Notes under the pieces: generated by a model | Seen by the model: the letters and a program-made list of their open reading frames with translations, nothing else | Told to the model about the DNA's origin: nothing | Databases searched by the model: none | In this document: piece by piece, positions 1 to 9,188 of the stretch | How positions within the stretch are numbered: position 1 is the stretch's first letter | Layout of the letters: each line of letters starts with the position of its first letter | Position numbers and translations under genes: made by a program | Origin: Terriglobia bacterium | GTDB taxonomy: Bacteria > Acidobacteriota > Terriglobia > Terriglobales > Acidobacteriaceae | DNA: 64,000 nucleotides | Direction: 5' to 3' | Assembly (NCBI GenBank): GCA_020073495.1 | Contig: JAIQFD010000002.1 | Coordinates: 248,001 to 312,000, forward strand

Positions 1-855
1 TTCCTTAAAGGGGCTCTTACCTTCGCGGACTTCGTCACCACTGTCAGCAAGAAGTACAGCCAGGAGATCCAGACCGCCGAGTACGGCTTCGGCCTGGAAG
101 GCGTGTTGCGTGGCCGTGCTGCCACCGTCACCGGCATCCTGAACGGCGTGGACTACGACCAGTGGAGCCCGGAGAAAGACAAGTTCATCAAAGCCAAGTA
201 CTCGTCCGAGGACCTGAGCGGCAAGGCGGAGTGCAAGAGGGACCTGCTGGCGGAATTTGGCTGCACCGGCGCCAACGTCGACCTGCCCGTCATCGGCATC
301 GTGTCGCGGTTCGCGGCGCAGAAAGGGTTTGACCTGATTTCCCAGATCGCCGACCGCCTGGCTCGCGAAGAGCTGATCATCGTCGCCCTGGGCGCGGGCG
401 ACAAGGAGTACGAGGACCTGTTCCGCCGCCTCAACAAGCAGTTCCCGCAGAAGATCGCGGTCAAAGTGGCCTACGACAATGCCATCGCGCACAAGATCGA
501 GGCCGGGGCCGACATGTTCCTCATGCCCTCGCGCTACGAGCCCTGCGGTCTGAACCAGATCTACAGCCTGAAGTACGGCACCGTGCCGGTGGTGCGCGCC
601 ACCGGCGGCCTCGACGACACCATCGAGCCCTGGGACGCCAAGGCGGGCAAGGGCACTGGCTTCAAGTTCAGCGAGTACAGCGGAGAAGCGCTGCTGCTTA
701 CCATCCACCAGGCGCTGGCCGCGTTCAAGGATAAGGCCGGCTGGCAGAAACTCATGCGCAACGGCATGGCGAAGGACTTCTCCTGGAACAACTCCGCGAA
801 GGAGTTTGTGCGTGTGTACGAGCGCGTGCGGCAGACGCGCTCGGCTGCCGCCTGA
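1..855 (+). CDS. glgA: Glycogen synthase, C-terminal part (5' end outside window)
   Basis: C-terminal 284 residues of a GT5 glycogen/starch synthase, which transfers glucose from ADP-glucose to the non-reducing end of alpha-1,4-glucan in the cytosol. The frame is open from base 1, so roughly 200 N-terminal residues lie outside the window (family length about 480). Visible are ILNGVDYDQW in the interdomain region, GIVSRFAAQKGFDLI at the start of the C-terminal Rossmann domain, and the donor-site block RYEPCGLNQIYSLKYG followed by TGGLDDT, with the conserved Glu of GT-B synthases. The gene converges on the next one, with a single base between the two stop codons. Confidence 0.95.
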   Translation, partial: FLKGALTFADFVTTVSKKYSQEIQTAEYGFGLEGVLRGRAATVTGILNGVDYDQWSPEKDKFIKAKYSSEDLSGKAECKRDLLAEFGCTGANVDLPVIGIVSRFAAQKGFDLISQIADRLAREELIIVALGAGDKEYEDLFRRLNKQFPQKIAVKVAYDNAIAHKIEAGADMFLMPSRYEPCGLNQIYSLKYGTVPVVRATGGLDDTIEPWDAKAGKGTGFKFSEYSGEALLLTIHQALAAFKDKAGWQKLMRNGMAKDFSWNNSAKEFVRVYERVRQTRSAAA

Positions 856-856
856 G

Positions 857-1303
857 CTAGCAGAGGAATCGGCCGACCGGCAGCATTTCCTTCGCTCCCG
901 AGGTCGAGAGCAGCACGGGCAGGTCCGCGAAGATCGAGACCAGGATCCCTCCGATCCTCCACAGCCGCGCCTGGTTGTCGCTGCCGATGAGGAAGGGCAC
1001 AACCCCAGCGTCCTGGCGCCTCAACAAGGCCGCCATGATCCCCCACTCGATCCACCGCACCGGGGCATAGACCTCCAGGTACATAAGCGTGGGATTCCGG
1101 GGGACCTCCAGGTGCGCCATCCCGCCGACCACGAAGACACCGATCCCGAAGAACACGCCGATCACGACCCGCAGCGCGCCGTAGCCCAGCGCGGCGCGGA
1201 AGGTCCGCTCGTATCGCAGTAACCCGACTCCCACGTAGCACCACATGACGTAGGCGAGGAATTTCAGAGCAATGTAGATAACGAACCCCCAGCCAGAGTC
1301 CAT
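857..1303 (-). CDS. Small integral membrane protein of unknown function
   Basis: 148-residue protein I cannot assign to a family. Hydrophobic stretches suggest about four membrane segments, starting with GWGFVIYIALKFLAYVMW at residues 4-21, followed by a GVFFGIGVFVVGG segment. Its ATG lies in a TGATG overlap with the stop of the upstream amino-acid permease, so it is translationally coupled and is the last gene of the symporter-permease operon. A role linked to transport is possible only by context. Confidence 0.75.
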   Translation of the reverse strand: MDSGWGFVIYIALKFLAYVMWCYVGVGLLRYERTFRAALGYGALRVVIGVFFGIGVFVVGGMAHLEVPRNPTLMYLEVYAPVRWIEWGIMAALLRRQDAGVVPFLIGSDNQARLWRIGGILVSIFADLPVLLSTSGAKEMLPVGRFLC

Positions 1304-2706
1304 CACGAAGGTTCCCCCAAGGTCCCCCCGCCGGGGTGTTCGACAGAACGCTTCCGCCGGGCGAAGAAGTAGAAGATCGGTATGCCGGCCGCGATGATGA
1401 GCGATCCGGCGATCGAGTTGCGCAAGTTGTCCAGGAACGTGTAGTACAGCAAGACTCCCGAAGACGCGATGAACACTGCCGGAACAACGGGGTAGCCCCA
1501 CATGCGATAAGGACTGGTGTCGCCGCGTCTGCGGAAAACGAACACCGTTCCCGCCGCCGCCATGTAGATCAGCCACTCGGAGAAGATGGACAGCGAGAAC
1601 AACTGCTTGAAAGTGCCCGCGAGCAGGAGCAGCAATATCGCCATGATGGCCTGCACCACGATGGCCGTCGAAGGCGTCCGGAAGCGCGGATGGACTTCCG
1701 CCAGCGCGCGGAAGAAATAGCCGTCGCGAGCCATGGCGAACGCCGGCCGCGCCCCGCTCATCACCGTTCCGTTCAGCGTCACCAGCATCGAGACCGCGAT
1801 CCCCACCGAAAGTGCCGCGGCGCCCCAGGCGCCGAGCACGGCTTCGACCGCGTCCGCCGCGGGACGCTTCGAAACCGCTACCACCGCCGCCGGCATCACG
1901 TACTGCACCGCCGCGTTCACCGCCATGTATAGCCCGATCAGCACGGCCACACCACCGATGAGACCGATGGGAAGATTCCGCTCCGGGCGGCGCACTTCGC
2001 CCGAAACCATGGTCAGGTCGTTCCAGCCGTCGTAGGCCCAGAGCGCCGCCACCAGCGCCGCCATGAATCCCGCGATCCCGCCCTGCGCGCCTTGGAAGCG
2101 GGTCGAAAAGTTGCCGATACTTCCGCGTACGTAGCTGAACCCGACGGCCACGATGGCGCAGATCATGGCCACTTTCAGGATGGTGAAAACGAGCTGGAAG
2201 TCCGCCGCTTTCCGGATCCCGATGTAATTCAGGCCGGAGATGAAGAGGGCGCAGGAGATCGCCACCACCTGCTCGTAGGTCACGGGCAGCGGCGCGAACA
2301 CACGGGACGGTAGGAAGGAGAATACGGAGAATTCGCCCAGCGTGCGCACGATCCCGGCGGTGACGGTGGCGATCGAGGCCGGCTTGGCGATCATGAACCA
2401 TGTCCAGCTGTTCAGGAAGCCGAACAATGGGCCGTAGGCGTCGCGCAGGTAGGCATACTCTCCGCCGGTCTGCGGCCTCAGGGCGGCCAGCTCGGCATAG
2501 GTCAGCGCCCCGAAGAACGACAGGACTCCGCCGGCGATCCACGCCAGGTACACCAATCCGGGAGAGCCGACCGCCTGCATCATCTCGGCGGGGACCAGGA
2601 AGATCCCGCTGCCAATGACCGTGCCCACCACGATGGCAGCGGCGTGCCCGGCGCCAAGTTCGCGGGGAAGCTGCCGTTCGCTGGCAGCTCCTCCTGGCGT
2701 GCTCAT
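1303..2706 (-). CDS. APC-family amino acid permease
   Basis: 467-residue transporter of the amino acid/polyamine/organocation superfamily, expected to have about 12 membrane helices. The helix-1 signature VVGTVIGSGIFLVPAEM is at about residues 21-37, followed by GGVLSFFGALTYAELAALRP and the periplasmic GGEYAYLRDAYG block typical of L-type exchangers. I start at ATG 2706, not further upstream, because it overlaps the stop of the symporter gene by ATGA and the protein then begins with an ordinary short cytoplasmic tail. It is the middle gene of a three-gene operon. The substrate cannot be read from the sequence. Confidence 0.9.
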   Translation of the reverse strand: MSTPGGAASERQLPRELGAGHAAAIVVGTVIGSGIFLVPAEMMQAVGSPGLVYLAWIAGGVLSFFGALTYAELAALRPQTGGEYAYLRDAYGPLFGFLNSWTWFMIAKPASIATVTAGIVRTLGEFSVFSFLPSRVFAPLPVTYEQVVAISCALFISGLNYIGIRKAADFQLVFTILKVAMICAIVAVGFSYVRGSIGNFSTRFQGAQGGIAGFMAALVAALWAYDGWNDLTMVSGEVRRPERNLPIGLIGGVAVLIGLYMAVNAAVQYVMPAAVVAVSKRPAADAVEAVLGAWGAAALSVGIAVSMLVTLNGTVMSGARPAFAMARDGYFFRALAEVHPRFRTPSTAIVVQAIMAILLLLLAGTFKQLFSLSIFSEWLIYMAAAGTVFVFRRRGDTSPYRMWGYPVVPAVFIASSGVLLYYTFLDNLRNSIAGSLIIAAGIPIFYFFARRKRSVEHPGGGTLGEPS

Positions 2707-4118
2707 GTCCTTTGTCTTTCCCCCAGCATCAGGCTGGCAATATACCCGACCGCGAAGGTGACCGCCGAACCGATCATCACGTACCAGGTCCAGGGCACCT
2801 TGGTTCCCAGCCACAGGTACACGTTGAGAACGAATCCGCACAGCATGCCGAGCATCGCGCCGCGCTCGTTCGCCGCCTTGGTCAGCAGGCCAAGCAAAAA
2901 GACGCCCAGCATAGCGCCGTACGCCACCGACGCGATCGAAAGCCCGACCTCCACCACGTGTCCGCCGCGGCGCGACAGAAGCGCCAGCGCGAACAACACG
3001 ATCGCCCAAACGATGGTGGCGAAGCGCGAGACGCGCACCCGTTCACGCTCATCGGCGCCCGGATTGCGCCGCAGGTAGAAATCCACGATCGAGGTCGAAG
3101 ACAGGGAATTGAGCGCCGCGCTCAGGTTCGACATGGCCGCCGCCAGGATCGCCGCGATCAACAGCCCCGAGATCCCGTGCGGCATCTGCTCCACGATGAA
3201 TCGGGGAAAGATACGGTCGGCTCCAAGGCTGGCGATGAATCTGGTACCGCGGGCATCGAAGCTGTAGTACGCGAACAGCATCACCCCGATCACGAGGAAG
3301 AGCGTGAACTGGAACAGGATGACCACCCCGCTGGCCAGCAGCGCCACCTTCGACTGGCGCTCGTTCTTAGCCGCCAGGAGCCGCTGCACCATGAGTTGAT
3401 CGGTGCCGTGGCTGGCGGTCGTGAGAAATGTTCCGCCGATGAGCCCGGACCAGAATGTGTAGGTGCGGAAGAAGTCTGGCGTGAAGTCGAACACCCGGAA
3501 CTTGCCCGCCGCCGACGCGACCTGCTGCGCCGTCGTCCAGCCGCCCACCATGTGCAGGATGGTGTAGAAGCCGACCAGCGTGCCGCCGACATAGATGGCC
3601 AGTTGCACCACGTCCGTCCAAATCACCGCCGCCATCCCGCCTTCGAACGTGTAGATCATGGTCAACGCGGTGATGATGGCGATGGAGGCCACATCGCCTG
3701 TCCCGAGGGCGATCCCCACCACGATGGACACGGCGAACACGCGCACCCCCTCCGCCGCAGCTCGCGTGACCAGGAACAGCCCCGCGGTCAGCGAACGCAG
3801 CCGTTGCCCGAAGCGGCGGTCGATGAGCTGGTACGCCGTAAACATTTCGCCGCGAAAATACTGGGGGATGAAGATCAGGCTGATGATGACTCGGGCCACC
3901 AGGTACCCAAAGACCACTTGCAGGAAGCCCAGGTTGGTCTCGAACGCCAGTCCGGGGATGCTGATGATGGTGAGCGTCGAGGTTTCCGCGGCGACGATGC
4001 TGAGCGCGATCGCCCACCAGGGCACGTTGCGGTCGGCCAGGAAGTAGTCGCGCAGGGTGCGCTGCGATTTCCGGTAGCGCAGCCCAAACAGCGTGATCCC
4101 CGCCAGATACGCGGCCAC
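2703..4118 (-). CDS. Sodium:solute symporter (SSS family)
   Basis: 471-residue member of the solute:sodium symporter family, inner membrane, about 13 helices. RDYFLADRNVPWWAIALS followed by AAETSTLTIISIPG is the diagnostic SSS helix 1-2 region, and FEGGMAAVIWTDVVQ is the later conserved block. The first usable start codon in frame is GTG 4118, but this clips the first membrane segment. The natural N-terminus would begin at the CTA codon 4142-4140, 12 bases after a strong GGAGGAG ribosome site (4161-4155); no ATG, GTG or TTG lies between the in-frame stop at 4175-4173 and 4118. It is the first gene of the operon, divergent from the sugar-kinase-like gene at 4249. Confidence 0.88.
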   Translation of the reverse strand: MAAYLAGITLFGLRYRKSQRTLRDYFLADRNVPWWAIALSIVAAETSTLTIISIPGLAFETNLGFLQVVFGYLVARVIISLIFIPQYFRGEMFTAYQLIDRRFGQRLRSLTAGLFLVTRAAAEGVRVFAVSIVVGIALGTGDVASIAIITALTMIYTFEGGMAAVIWTDVVQLAIYVGGTLVGFYTILHMVGGWTTAQQVASAAGKFRVFDFTPDFFRTYTFWSGLIGGTFLTTASHGTDQLMVQRLLAAKNERQSKVALLASGVVILFQFTLFLVIGVMLFAYYSFDARGTRFIASLGADRIFPRFIVEQMPHGISGLLIAAILAAAMSNLSAALNSLSSTSIVDFYLRRNPGADERERVRVSRFATIVWAIVLFALALLSRRGGHVVEVGLSIASVAYGAMLGVFLLGLLTKAANERGAMLGMLCGFVLNVYLWLGTKVPWTWYVMIGSAVTFAVGYIASLMLGERQRT

Positions 4119-4248
4119 GATCAGCAGGTCTGTGGTGTCTAGGCGGTGGATCCGCTCCTCCCGATTCGAGACTCAACCAGAAACTAGAAATGAGAAACTG
4201 GAAACTGTAAGTGTCCGGATTCTCGCATACCTGTGATAGAAACTCCCC

Positions 4249-5175
4249 GTGGGCTACTTCCTGGGCATTGACGGCGGGGGTACCAAGACGGACTGCGCGG
4301 TGGGCGACGAGCACACCATCCTCGGGCGGGGGTCCGCTGGCACAGCGAAGCTGTCGCGCGTGAGCGAGGAGCAGGCCGGCGTCAACCTGCGCGCCGCCAT
4401 CGAGCAAGCCTGTGCCGCCGCCGGGATAAAGCCCGCGATCCTCGACCGTACCTGCTACGGCCTGGCCGGAGCTTCGAATCCCAAGAATGCCGACGCCGCT
4501 CGCCGTCTCATCGCTGCGACCGTAGGAGGGCAGATCGAGTTCGTCGGCGACATGGCTATCGCCCTCGAAGCGGCATTTCCGGCGGACTCTGGCGTGGTCG
4601 TGGTCGCGGGGACCGGTTCGATCGCCTACGGACGTAACGAGCGCAACGATACCGCGCGCGCCGGTGGCTGGGGCCCGGTTGTCTCCGACGAAGGGTCTGG
4701 CGACTGGATCGGGCGCGCCGCCGTCTCCTTGGCCCTGCGCGCACACGATGCCGGCGAGACCACCAGCTTCCTTCCTGCCATCATGAACACCTGGCATCTC
4801 GCCACGTACGACGACGTTGTGCGCTTCGTCGGCTCGACTCCGCCGCCTGACTTCGCCGCACTGTTTCCGCACGTTGCCGAGCACGCGAATCAGGGCGACG
4901 ATCTCGCCCGCGGCATCTTGCTGCGTGCCTCCGGAGAGCTCGCCGAGCTCTGCCACATCGTCCTGCGCCGCCTGTGGCCGAACGAGAAGGCCTCCACCGA
5001 GGTTGCCATGTGCGGCGGCATTTTTCGCAATTCGGCGATCATCCGGGAAGCCTTCACCGAAGTGGTCCGCAGCCGCCGGCCGCATGTGCGCGTCAGTCTC
5101 AGCGAACGCGAACCGGTCGAGGGTGCGCTCGCGGTCGCCCGTCGCAAGGCTCGCCCATCGAGTATTTTCGGCTGA
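4249..5175 (+). CDS. BadF/BcrA-family ATPase, N-acetylglucosamine kinase-like
   Basis: 308-residue ASKHA-fold protein of the BadF/BadG/BcrA/BcrD family, in the subgroup that includes N-acetylglucosamine kinases. The phosphate-1 motif FLGIDGGGTKTDCAVGD is at residues 4-20, the phosphate-2/adenosine region VVVAGTGSIAYG at about 117-128, and GGWGPVVSDEGSGDWIG follows as in GlcNAc kinases. It lacks the Fe-S cysteines of the dehydratase activators. The start is GTG 4249. The next gene begins two bases after its stop. The divergent symporter/permease operon suggests amino-sugar or cell-wall fragment use, but the substrate is an inference. Confidence 0.85.
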   Translation: MGYFLGIDGGGTKTDCAVGDEHTILGRGSAGTAKLSRVSEEQAGVNLRAAIEQACAAAGIKPAILDRTCYGLAGASNPKNADAARRLIAATVGGQIEFVGDMAIALEAAFPADSGVVVVAGTGSIAYGRNERNDTARAGGWGPVVSDEGSGDWIGRAAVSLALRAHDAGETTSFLPAIMNTWHLATYDDVVRFVGSTPPPDFAALFPHVAEHANQGDDLARGILLRASGELAELCHIVLRRLWPNEKASTEVAMCGGIFRNSAIIREAFTEVVRSRRPHVRVSLSEREPVEGALAVARRKARPSSIFG

Positions 5176-5176
5176 C

Positions 5177-5992
5177 ATGCGCGATACCCCCCATCGCGAT
5201 CACAGTGCCGCCCCACGCCAGGCGCGGGTCGCTCCCGCGGAAATCGCCCGCTTGGAGCAACTCCTGCAGAGCCAGTCTGCCGACGTGTTGCGCGAGGCCG
5301 CCGCGCACCCCGGCATGAATGAAGACCTCACGTTGTCTTTGCTGGCTCGCCGCGACCTCCCCTTCGGGGTGGTCGAAATACTGGTCAAGAATGCCAGCGT
5401 GATGAAGCACCGCAAGGTGGTCTCCGCGATCGTGGGCCACCCGCGCACCCCCCGCCACGTCTCGCTTCCCATGGTGCGCATGCTGTACGCCTTCGAACTC
5501 ATGCAGGTCGCATTGACGCCGGCGGTGGCGCCCGACATCAAGCGCGCTGCCGAAGATCAGATTGTCCAGCGCCTGGAGACCACGTCCATGGGCGAGCGCT
5601 TGACTCTCGCCAAGCAAGGCTCGAACCGCGTGGCCGAGGCGCTGCTCTGCGATCCCGAGACCCGCATCGTCGAAGCCGCGCTGCTCAACCCGCGCATGAC
5701 CGAGGCCAGCATCGTCAAAGCGCTGGGCCGCGATAGCGTTCCCGTGCACTTCGTGGAGCGGGTCTGCCGCCACTCCAAGTGGTCGTTGCGTCGCGAGATC
5801 CAGCTCGCGCTGCTGAAAAGCCACCACACGCCGCTCGGCCGCGTGCTCGCATTCGTGCGGTCGTTTTCCAGCCACACTATCCAGGAGATTCTTAAGCACT
5901 CGCGCCTTCCGGCGACCGTCAAGATGTACCTCTTTGAAGAGCTGAGTGAGCGCGAAAAACGGCAGAATTCCTCATCGGAAACTTCCGGCTGA
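5177..5992 (+). CDS. Helical-repeat protein of unknown function
   Basis: 271-residue cytosolic protein without signal peptide or membrane segment. It is built of short alpha-helical units (VLREAAAHPGMNEDLTLSLL, VAEALLCDPETRIVEAALL, RREIQLALLKSHHTPLGRVL) that look like a HEAT or leucine-rich variant solenoid. Such proteins usually bind other proteins. It is probably co-transcribed with the kinase-like gene, one base upstream, and faces the uvrC stop codon 14 bases downstream. I know no precise function. Confidence 0.75.
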   Translation: MRDTPHRDHSAAPRQARVAPAEIARLEQLLQSQSADVLREAAAHPGMNEDLTLSLLARRDLPFGVVEILVKNASVMKHRKVVSAIVGHPRTPRHVSLPMVRMLYAFELMQVALTPAVAPDIKRAAEDQIVQRLETTSMGERLTLAKQGSNRVAEALLCDPETRIVEAALLNPRMTEASIVKALGRDSVPVHFVERVCRHSKWSLRREIQLALLKSHHTPLGRVLAFVRSFSSHTIQEILKHSRLPATVKMYLFEELSEREKRQNSSSETSG

Positions 5993-6006
5993 TTCCGGTC
6001 GATAGT

Positions 6007-7833
6007 TCAAGATGCTGCGGTGGTACGGAAGTATTCGAGAATGGCCTCGGCCTGCTTGCCATTCACCACGGCCGACAGCGCCGCCGCGTCCGCCTGCTGG
6101 ATAGCGCGCACGCTGCCGAAGTGTTGGAGCAGCCTCTTCGACGCACGTGCCCCGATGCCGGGGATCTCCAGCAGCTCCGTACTGCGGTCGCGCATCTCGC
6201 GCCGCTTGCGGTGGAAGGTGACAGCGAAGCGGTGCGATTCGTCGCGGATGAGCTGCACCAGGTGCAACACGGGCGAGTGGCGGTCGAGCGCCACGGGCTC
6301 GTTCTCCTGCCCCTGGACGTAGATGATCTCCTCGCGCTTGGCGATCGCGGCCAGCGGCTGGTTGATGATCCCAAGCTCCTCCAGCGCCGCCGCCGCCGCG
6401 TGCAACTGCCCGATGCCGCCGTCGACCAGCACCAGGCTGGGCATCTTTCCCTTGTCCGCCTGCACCCGCCTGTACCGCCGCCCCACCACTTCGCGCATCG
6501 AGGCGAAGTCATCCACGCCCTCCACTGTGCGGATGATGAACTTCCGGTAGTCCGACTTCTTCATCTTGCCGTCTTCCCAGACCACCATGGACGCCACGGT
6601 CTCCGCGCCCTGAAGGTGCGAGATGTCGAAACACTCGATGCGCCGCGGCAGCGCGGGCAGTGTCAGCGCGTCTTGCAGCGCCTCCTGGATGGCCTTAAGG
6701 GCCGGCTTCATCACTCGGAAGCGCTGCTCGTACGACTGCTTCGCATTCTGTCCTGCCAGATCCACCAGCGACCGTTTCTCGCCGCGCTGGGGAATCACGA
6801 TCTCGACCTTGGCCCCACGCTTCTCCGCCAGCAGCTCCTGCAACGTCTGCCGGTCTTCGAAATCGACCGGCACATAGACCGTGCGCGGGACGTACTGCTG
6901 ATCGAGATAGATTTGCTTCAGGAGGGCAGAGAAGAATTCCCCGGGATTGAAGCTGGCGCCGTCGGCGAGCATCGGCAAGTCTTCCCAGAAGAACTCGCGC
7001 CGGTCCACGATCCGCCCGCCGCGCATGTGGAAGGCATTCACCGCGAGCATGGTGGCCTCGAAGTGGTAGCCGAAGACGTCGGCATCGTCGCCCACGGCCG
7101 CCGCGATGCGCTGCTTGGCCCCAAGCTGCTCGACGGTCGAGATCAGGTCGCGGTACTTTGCTGCGCGCTCGTATTCCTGCTGCGCTGCCGCCTGGTCCAT
7201 GCGCTCGCGCAGCGAGCGCCCCAGGTCCGAGTGGTGCCCATCCAGGAACAGCCGGACGTCTCGGACCGCCTCGGCGTACGTCTCGTGGGTGGTCAGGTTC
7301 TTCACGCACGGTCCCAGGCAGCGCTTGATGTAGTACTGCAGGCAGGGACGTTGGTGGTAGCGCGTCAGGTCCACGGTGCACGAGGGCACCAGAAAATTGC
7401 GGTGGATCACGTCAGCCAGCCGCCACGCAAGGTTGCCTGGGAAGTAGGGGCCGTAATAGACACTCCCGTCTTTCTTCAGCCGCCGCGTTACGTACACGCG
7501 GGGGAAGCGCTCGCCCAGCGTCAGCTTGATGTAGGGGTAGGTTTTGTCATCGCGCAGCAGAATGTTGAAGCGAGGTTTCTTCTGTTTGATGAGGTTGTTC
7601 TCGAGCGCCAGCGCCTCTTTTTCGTTGTCGACGACGATGTACTCGATATCGACCGCTTCGCGCAGCAGGGAACCGGTCTTGGCGTCCTCCTGCGCCCCCT
7701 CGAGAAAGTACGATCGTACCCGCGCCCGCAGGCTCTTGGCCTTGCCGACGTACACCACCTCTCCCGCGGCGTTCTTGTACAGATACACCCCGGGCTGGGG
7801 GGGCAGTTCCCGGATTTTCTCTCTCAGGTCCAT
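6007..7833 (-). CDS. uvrC: UvrABC excinuclease subunit C
   Basis: 608-residue UvrC, which makes the 3' and 5' incisions around bulky DNA lesions in nucleotide excision repair after loading by UvrA/UvrB. Domains in order: GIY-YIG nuclease (PGVYLYKNAAGEVVYVGKAK, residues 14-33), UVR motif for UvrB contact (about 205-240), RNase H-like C-terminal nuclease with CFDISHLQG and VLVDGGIGQL, and terminal helix-hairpin-helix (LLEIPGIGARASKRLLQHFG). Length and order are normal. It is transcribed alone; upstream is a perfect GGCCGGCC direct repeat/palindrome at 7847-7868. Confidence 0.98.
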   Translation of the reverse strand: MDLREKIRELPPQPGVYLYKNAAGEVVYVGKAKSLRARVRSYFLEGAQEDAKTGSLLREAVDIEYIVVDNEKEALALENNLIKQKKPRFNILLRDDKTYPYIKLTLGERFPRVYVTRRLKKDGSVYYGPYFPGNLAWRLADVIHRNFLVPSCTVDLTRYHQRPCLQYYIKRCLGPCVKNLTTHETYAEAVRDVRLFLDGHHSDLGRSLRERMDQAAAQQEYERAAKYRDLISTVEQLGAKQRIAAAVGDDADVFGYHFEATMLAVNAFHMRGGRIVDRREFFWEDLPMLADGASFNPGEFFSALLKQIYLDQQYVPRTVYVPVDFEDRQTLQELLAEKRGAKVEIVIPQRGEKRSLVDLAGQNAKQSYEQRFRVMKPALKAIQEALQDALTLPALPRRIECFDISHLQGAETVASMVVWEDGKMKKSDYRKFIIRTVEGVDDFASMREVVGRRYRRVQADKGKMPSLVLVDGGIGQLHAAAAALEELGIINQPLAAIAKREEIIYVQGQENEPVALDRHSPVLHLVQLIRDESHRFAVTFHRKRREMRDRSTELLEIPGIGARASKRLLQHFGSVRAIQQADAAALSAVVNGKQAEAILEYFRTTAAS

Positions 7834-7846
7834 CGTTTCTGTCGCA

Positions 7847-7868
7847 GGCCGGCCGACCCCGGCCGGCC
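7847..7868. repeat. GGCCGGCC palindrome pair upstream of uvrC
   Basis: Two copies of the self-complementary octamer GGCCGGCC separated by GACCCC, in the 200-base gap between the divergent uvrC and TPR genes. It can fold as a hairpin on either strand. It may be a protein-binding site or a stable structure; nothing proves function. Confidence 0.4.
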
Positions 7869-8039
7869 GTGCAGAATGGTTCGCCGTTCGTCAGGGACTT
7901 CCTTCTATGCTACCAGCCGCCCGAGCGCTGGCGACGCAGCTTGCACCCCGGTCACTTCGCCCGGCAATGGATGACTATTTTTCTTTCTCGTGCTCAGAAC
8001 AACTTTTTGTCTCCGCTGGCCTTTAGAATATGAGTGACC

Positions 8040-9188
8040 ATGTTGCGGCGTCTCTCCATCCTGTTCTGCCTGGCGGCAACTCTTGCGTCAGCGCAGCAAC
8101 CTGCGCTTAGCGGTTCCGCGCCCGGGTGCGCCAACTTACCCCACCTGCCCCGAACCACCCCGGACGACACTCCTGATCAGAAGGAAAAGAAGAGCTTGAA
8201 GCAACGCGTCAAAGACCAGTTCGCCGATGGGTGCACGCATGTGTTCTTGACGAGTTGCTGGGGGAAGCAGGGTGACGATTCCCCGGCGACAGTTCCCGCC
8301 CCGGGCGTTCCGGAATCGAAGGACAAAGACAAGGCCACTCCACCCGACAAGCAACAGACCGCCGATCAGAAGCAGACAGCTTCCGCTCAGAGCGCTCCCC
8401 CGGCGAAGCCGGCTTCCGACTTGAGTTTCCCCGAAGAGCAATCCCGTCGCGCGCAGGAAGCGGCACAGGGTCAGCAGCAATATCCGGCGCACATCTCATC
8501 CGGAAGCAGCTCGAGCAAGGAAACCTACAACCCGCCTCCCAGCAAGCCCACGTCGGGAGAGATCGATGTCATCGAGATGCGCCCCTACAATCCGCACAAG
8601 GCGGAGAAGGACGTCGAGGTGGGTGATTACTATTACAAGCGTTCCAACTATAAGGGAGCGATCGGCCGCTACCGCGAGGCCCTGGACCTCCGGCCGGGCT
8701 ACCCGCTGGCCACGTTCAAGCTCGCCGACGCGCTGGAAAAGGATAAACAGATGGAAGAGGCCGCCGTCTATTACAGCGAGTACGTGCGGCAGTTCCCCGA
8801 CGGCTCGCAGGTTGCGGCTGCCAGGGAAGCTCTCGCGCGGCTCGCCCCCCTCATCCGGGCGGACGCCGCACGTTTGAAGCAGGCCGAGGTGGATCACGAT
8901 CTCCGGGCGGGTGAGGTGTTGCTCGTGCAGAAGAATTTCCCCGCAGCGGTGCAGCGCTTCTGCGATGTGGCCCAAGTCGATCCCGACAACGCCCGCGCCA
9001 TCTTCCGCCTGGCACAGGCGCTCCAGGCGACGGGCGAGTTCTCCGCCGCCTTCCAGAACTACCAGACCTACCTCAAGCTGGATCCAGCCGGCGACTTCGC
9101 CCCTGACGCCCAGCGCGAGATGCAGCGTCTTGCTCCCCAGGTGCAGCAGGGGAAGGTTACTTCTCCTTCTTCAGAAATCCGCCCGTAG
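8040..9188 (+). CDS. Exported tetratricopeptide-repeat protein
   Basis: 382-residue secreted or periplasmic protein. A Sec signal peptide (MLRRLSILFCLAATLASA) favours ATG 8040 over GTG 8034. A low-complexity Pro/Lys/Gln linker covers residues 70-165, then TPR units begin at VGDYYYKRSNYKGAIGRYREAL and continue as YPLATFKLADALEKDKQMEEAAVYY and later ARAIFRLAQALQATGEFSAAFQNYQ. TPRs scaffold protein complexes, for example in envelope or secretion machinery. Its 3' end overlaps the convergent lipoprotein gene by 32 bases. Confidence 0.85.
   Translation: MLRRLSILFCLAATLASAQQPALSGSAPGCANLPHLPRTTPDDTPDQKEKKSLKQRVKDQFADGCTHVFLTSCWGKQGDDSPATVPAPGVPESKDKDKATPPDKQQTADQKQTASAQSAPPAKPASDLSFPEEQSRRAQEAAQGQQQYPAHISSGSSSSKETYNPPPSKPTSGEIDVIEMRPYNPHKAEKDVEVGDYYYKRSNYKGAIGRYREALDLRPGYPLATFKLADALEKDKQMEEAAVYYSEYVRQFPDGSQVAAAREALARLAPLIRADAARLKQAEVDHDLRAGEVLLVQKNFPAAVQRFCDVAQVDPDNARAIFRLAQALQATGEFSAAFQNYQTYLKLDPAGDFAPDAQREMQRLAPQVQQGKVTSPSSEIRP

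Noticed and set aside
857-2542. Long frame spanning the permease on the minus strand
   Set aside because: Its product is an Arg-rich frameshifted version of the permease in the first part; only the end from 1303 is the real 148-residue protein.
4249-5175. Link between this BadF-family protein and the dehydratase activase at 51360
   Set aside because: It lacks the cluster cysteines and resembles GlcNAc kinases; the genes are 46 kb apart.
3367-5178. 603-codon minus-strand frame over symporter and kinase genes
   Set aside because: Antisense or shifted text of recognised genes, with no domain of its own.
9157-9188. Tail-to-tail overlap of two genes as a sign of an error
   Set aside because: Both proteins read through normally to their ends; convergent overlaps of this size are common.
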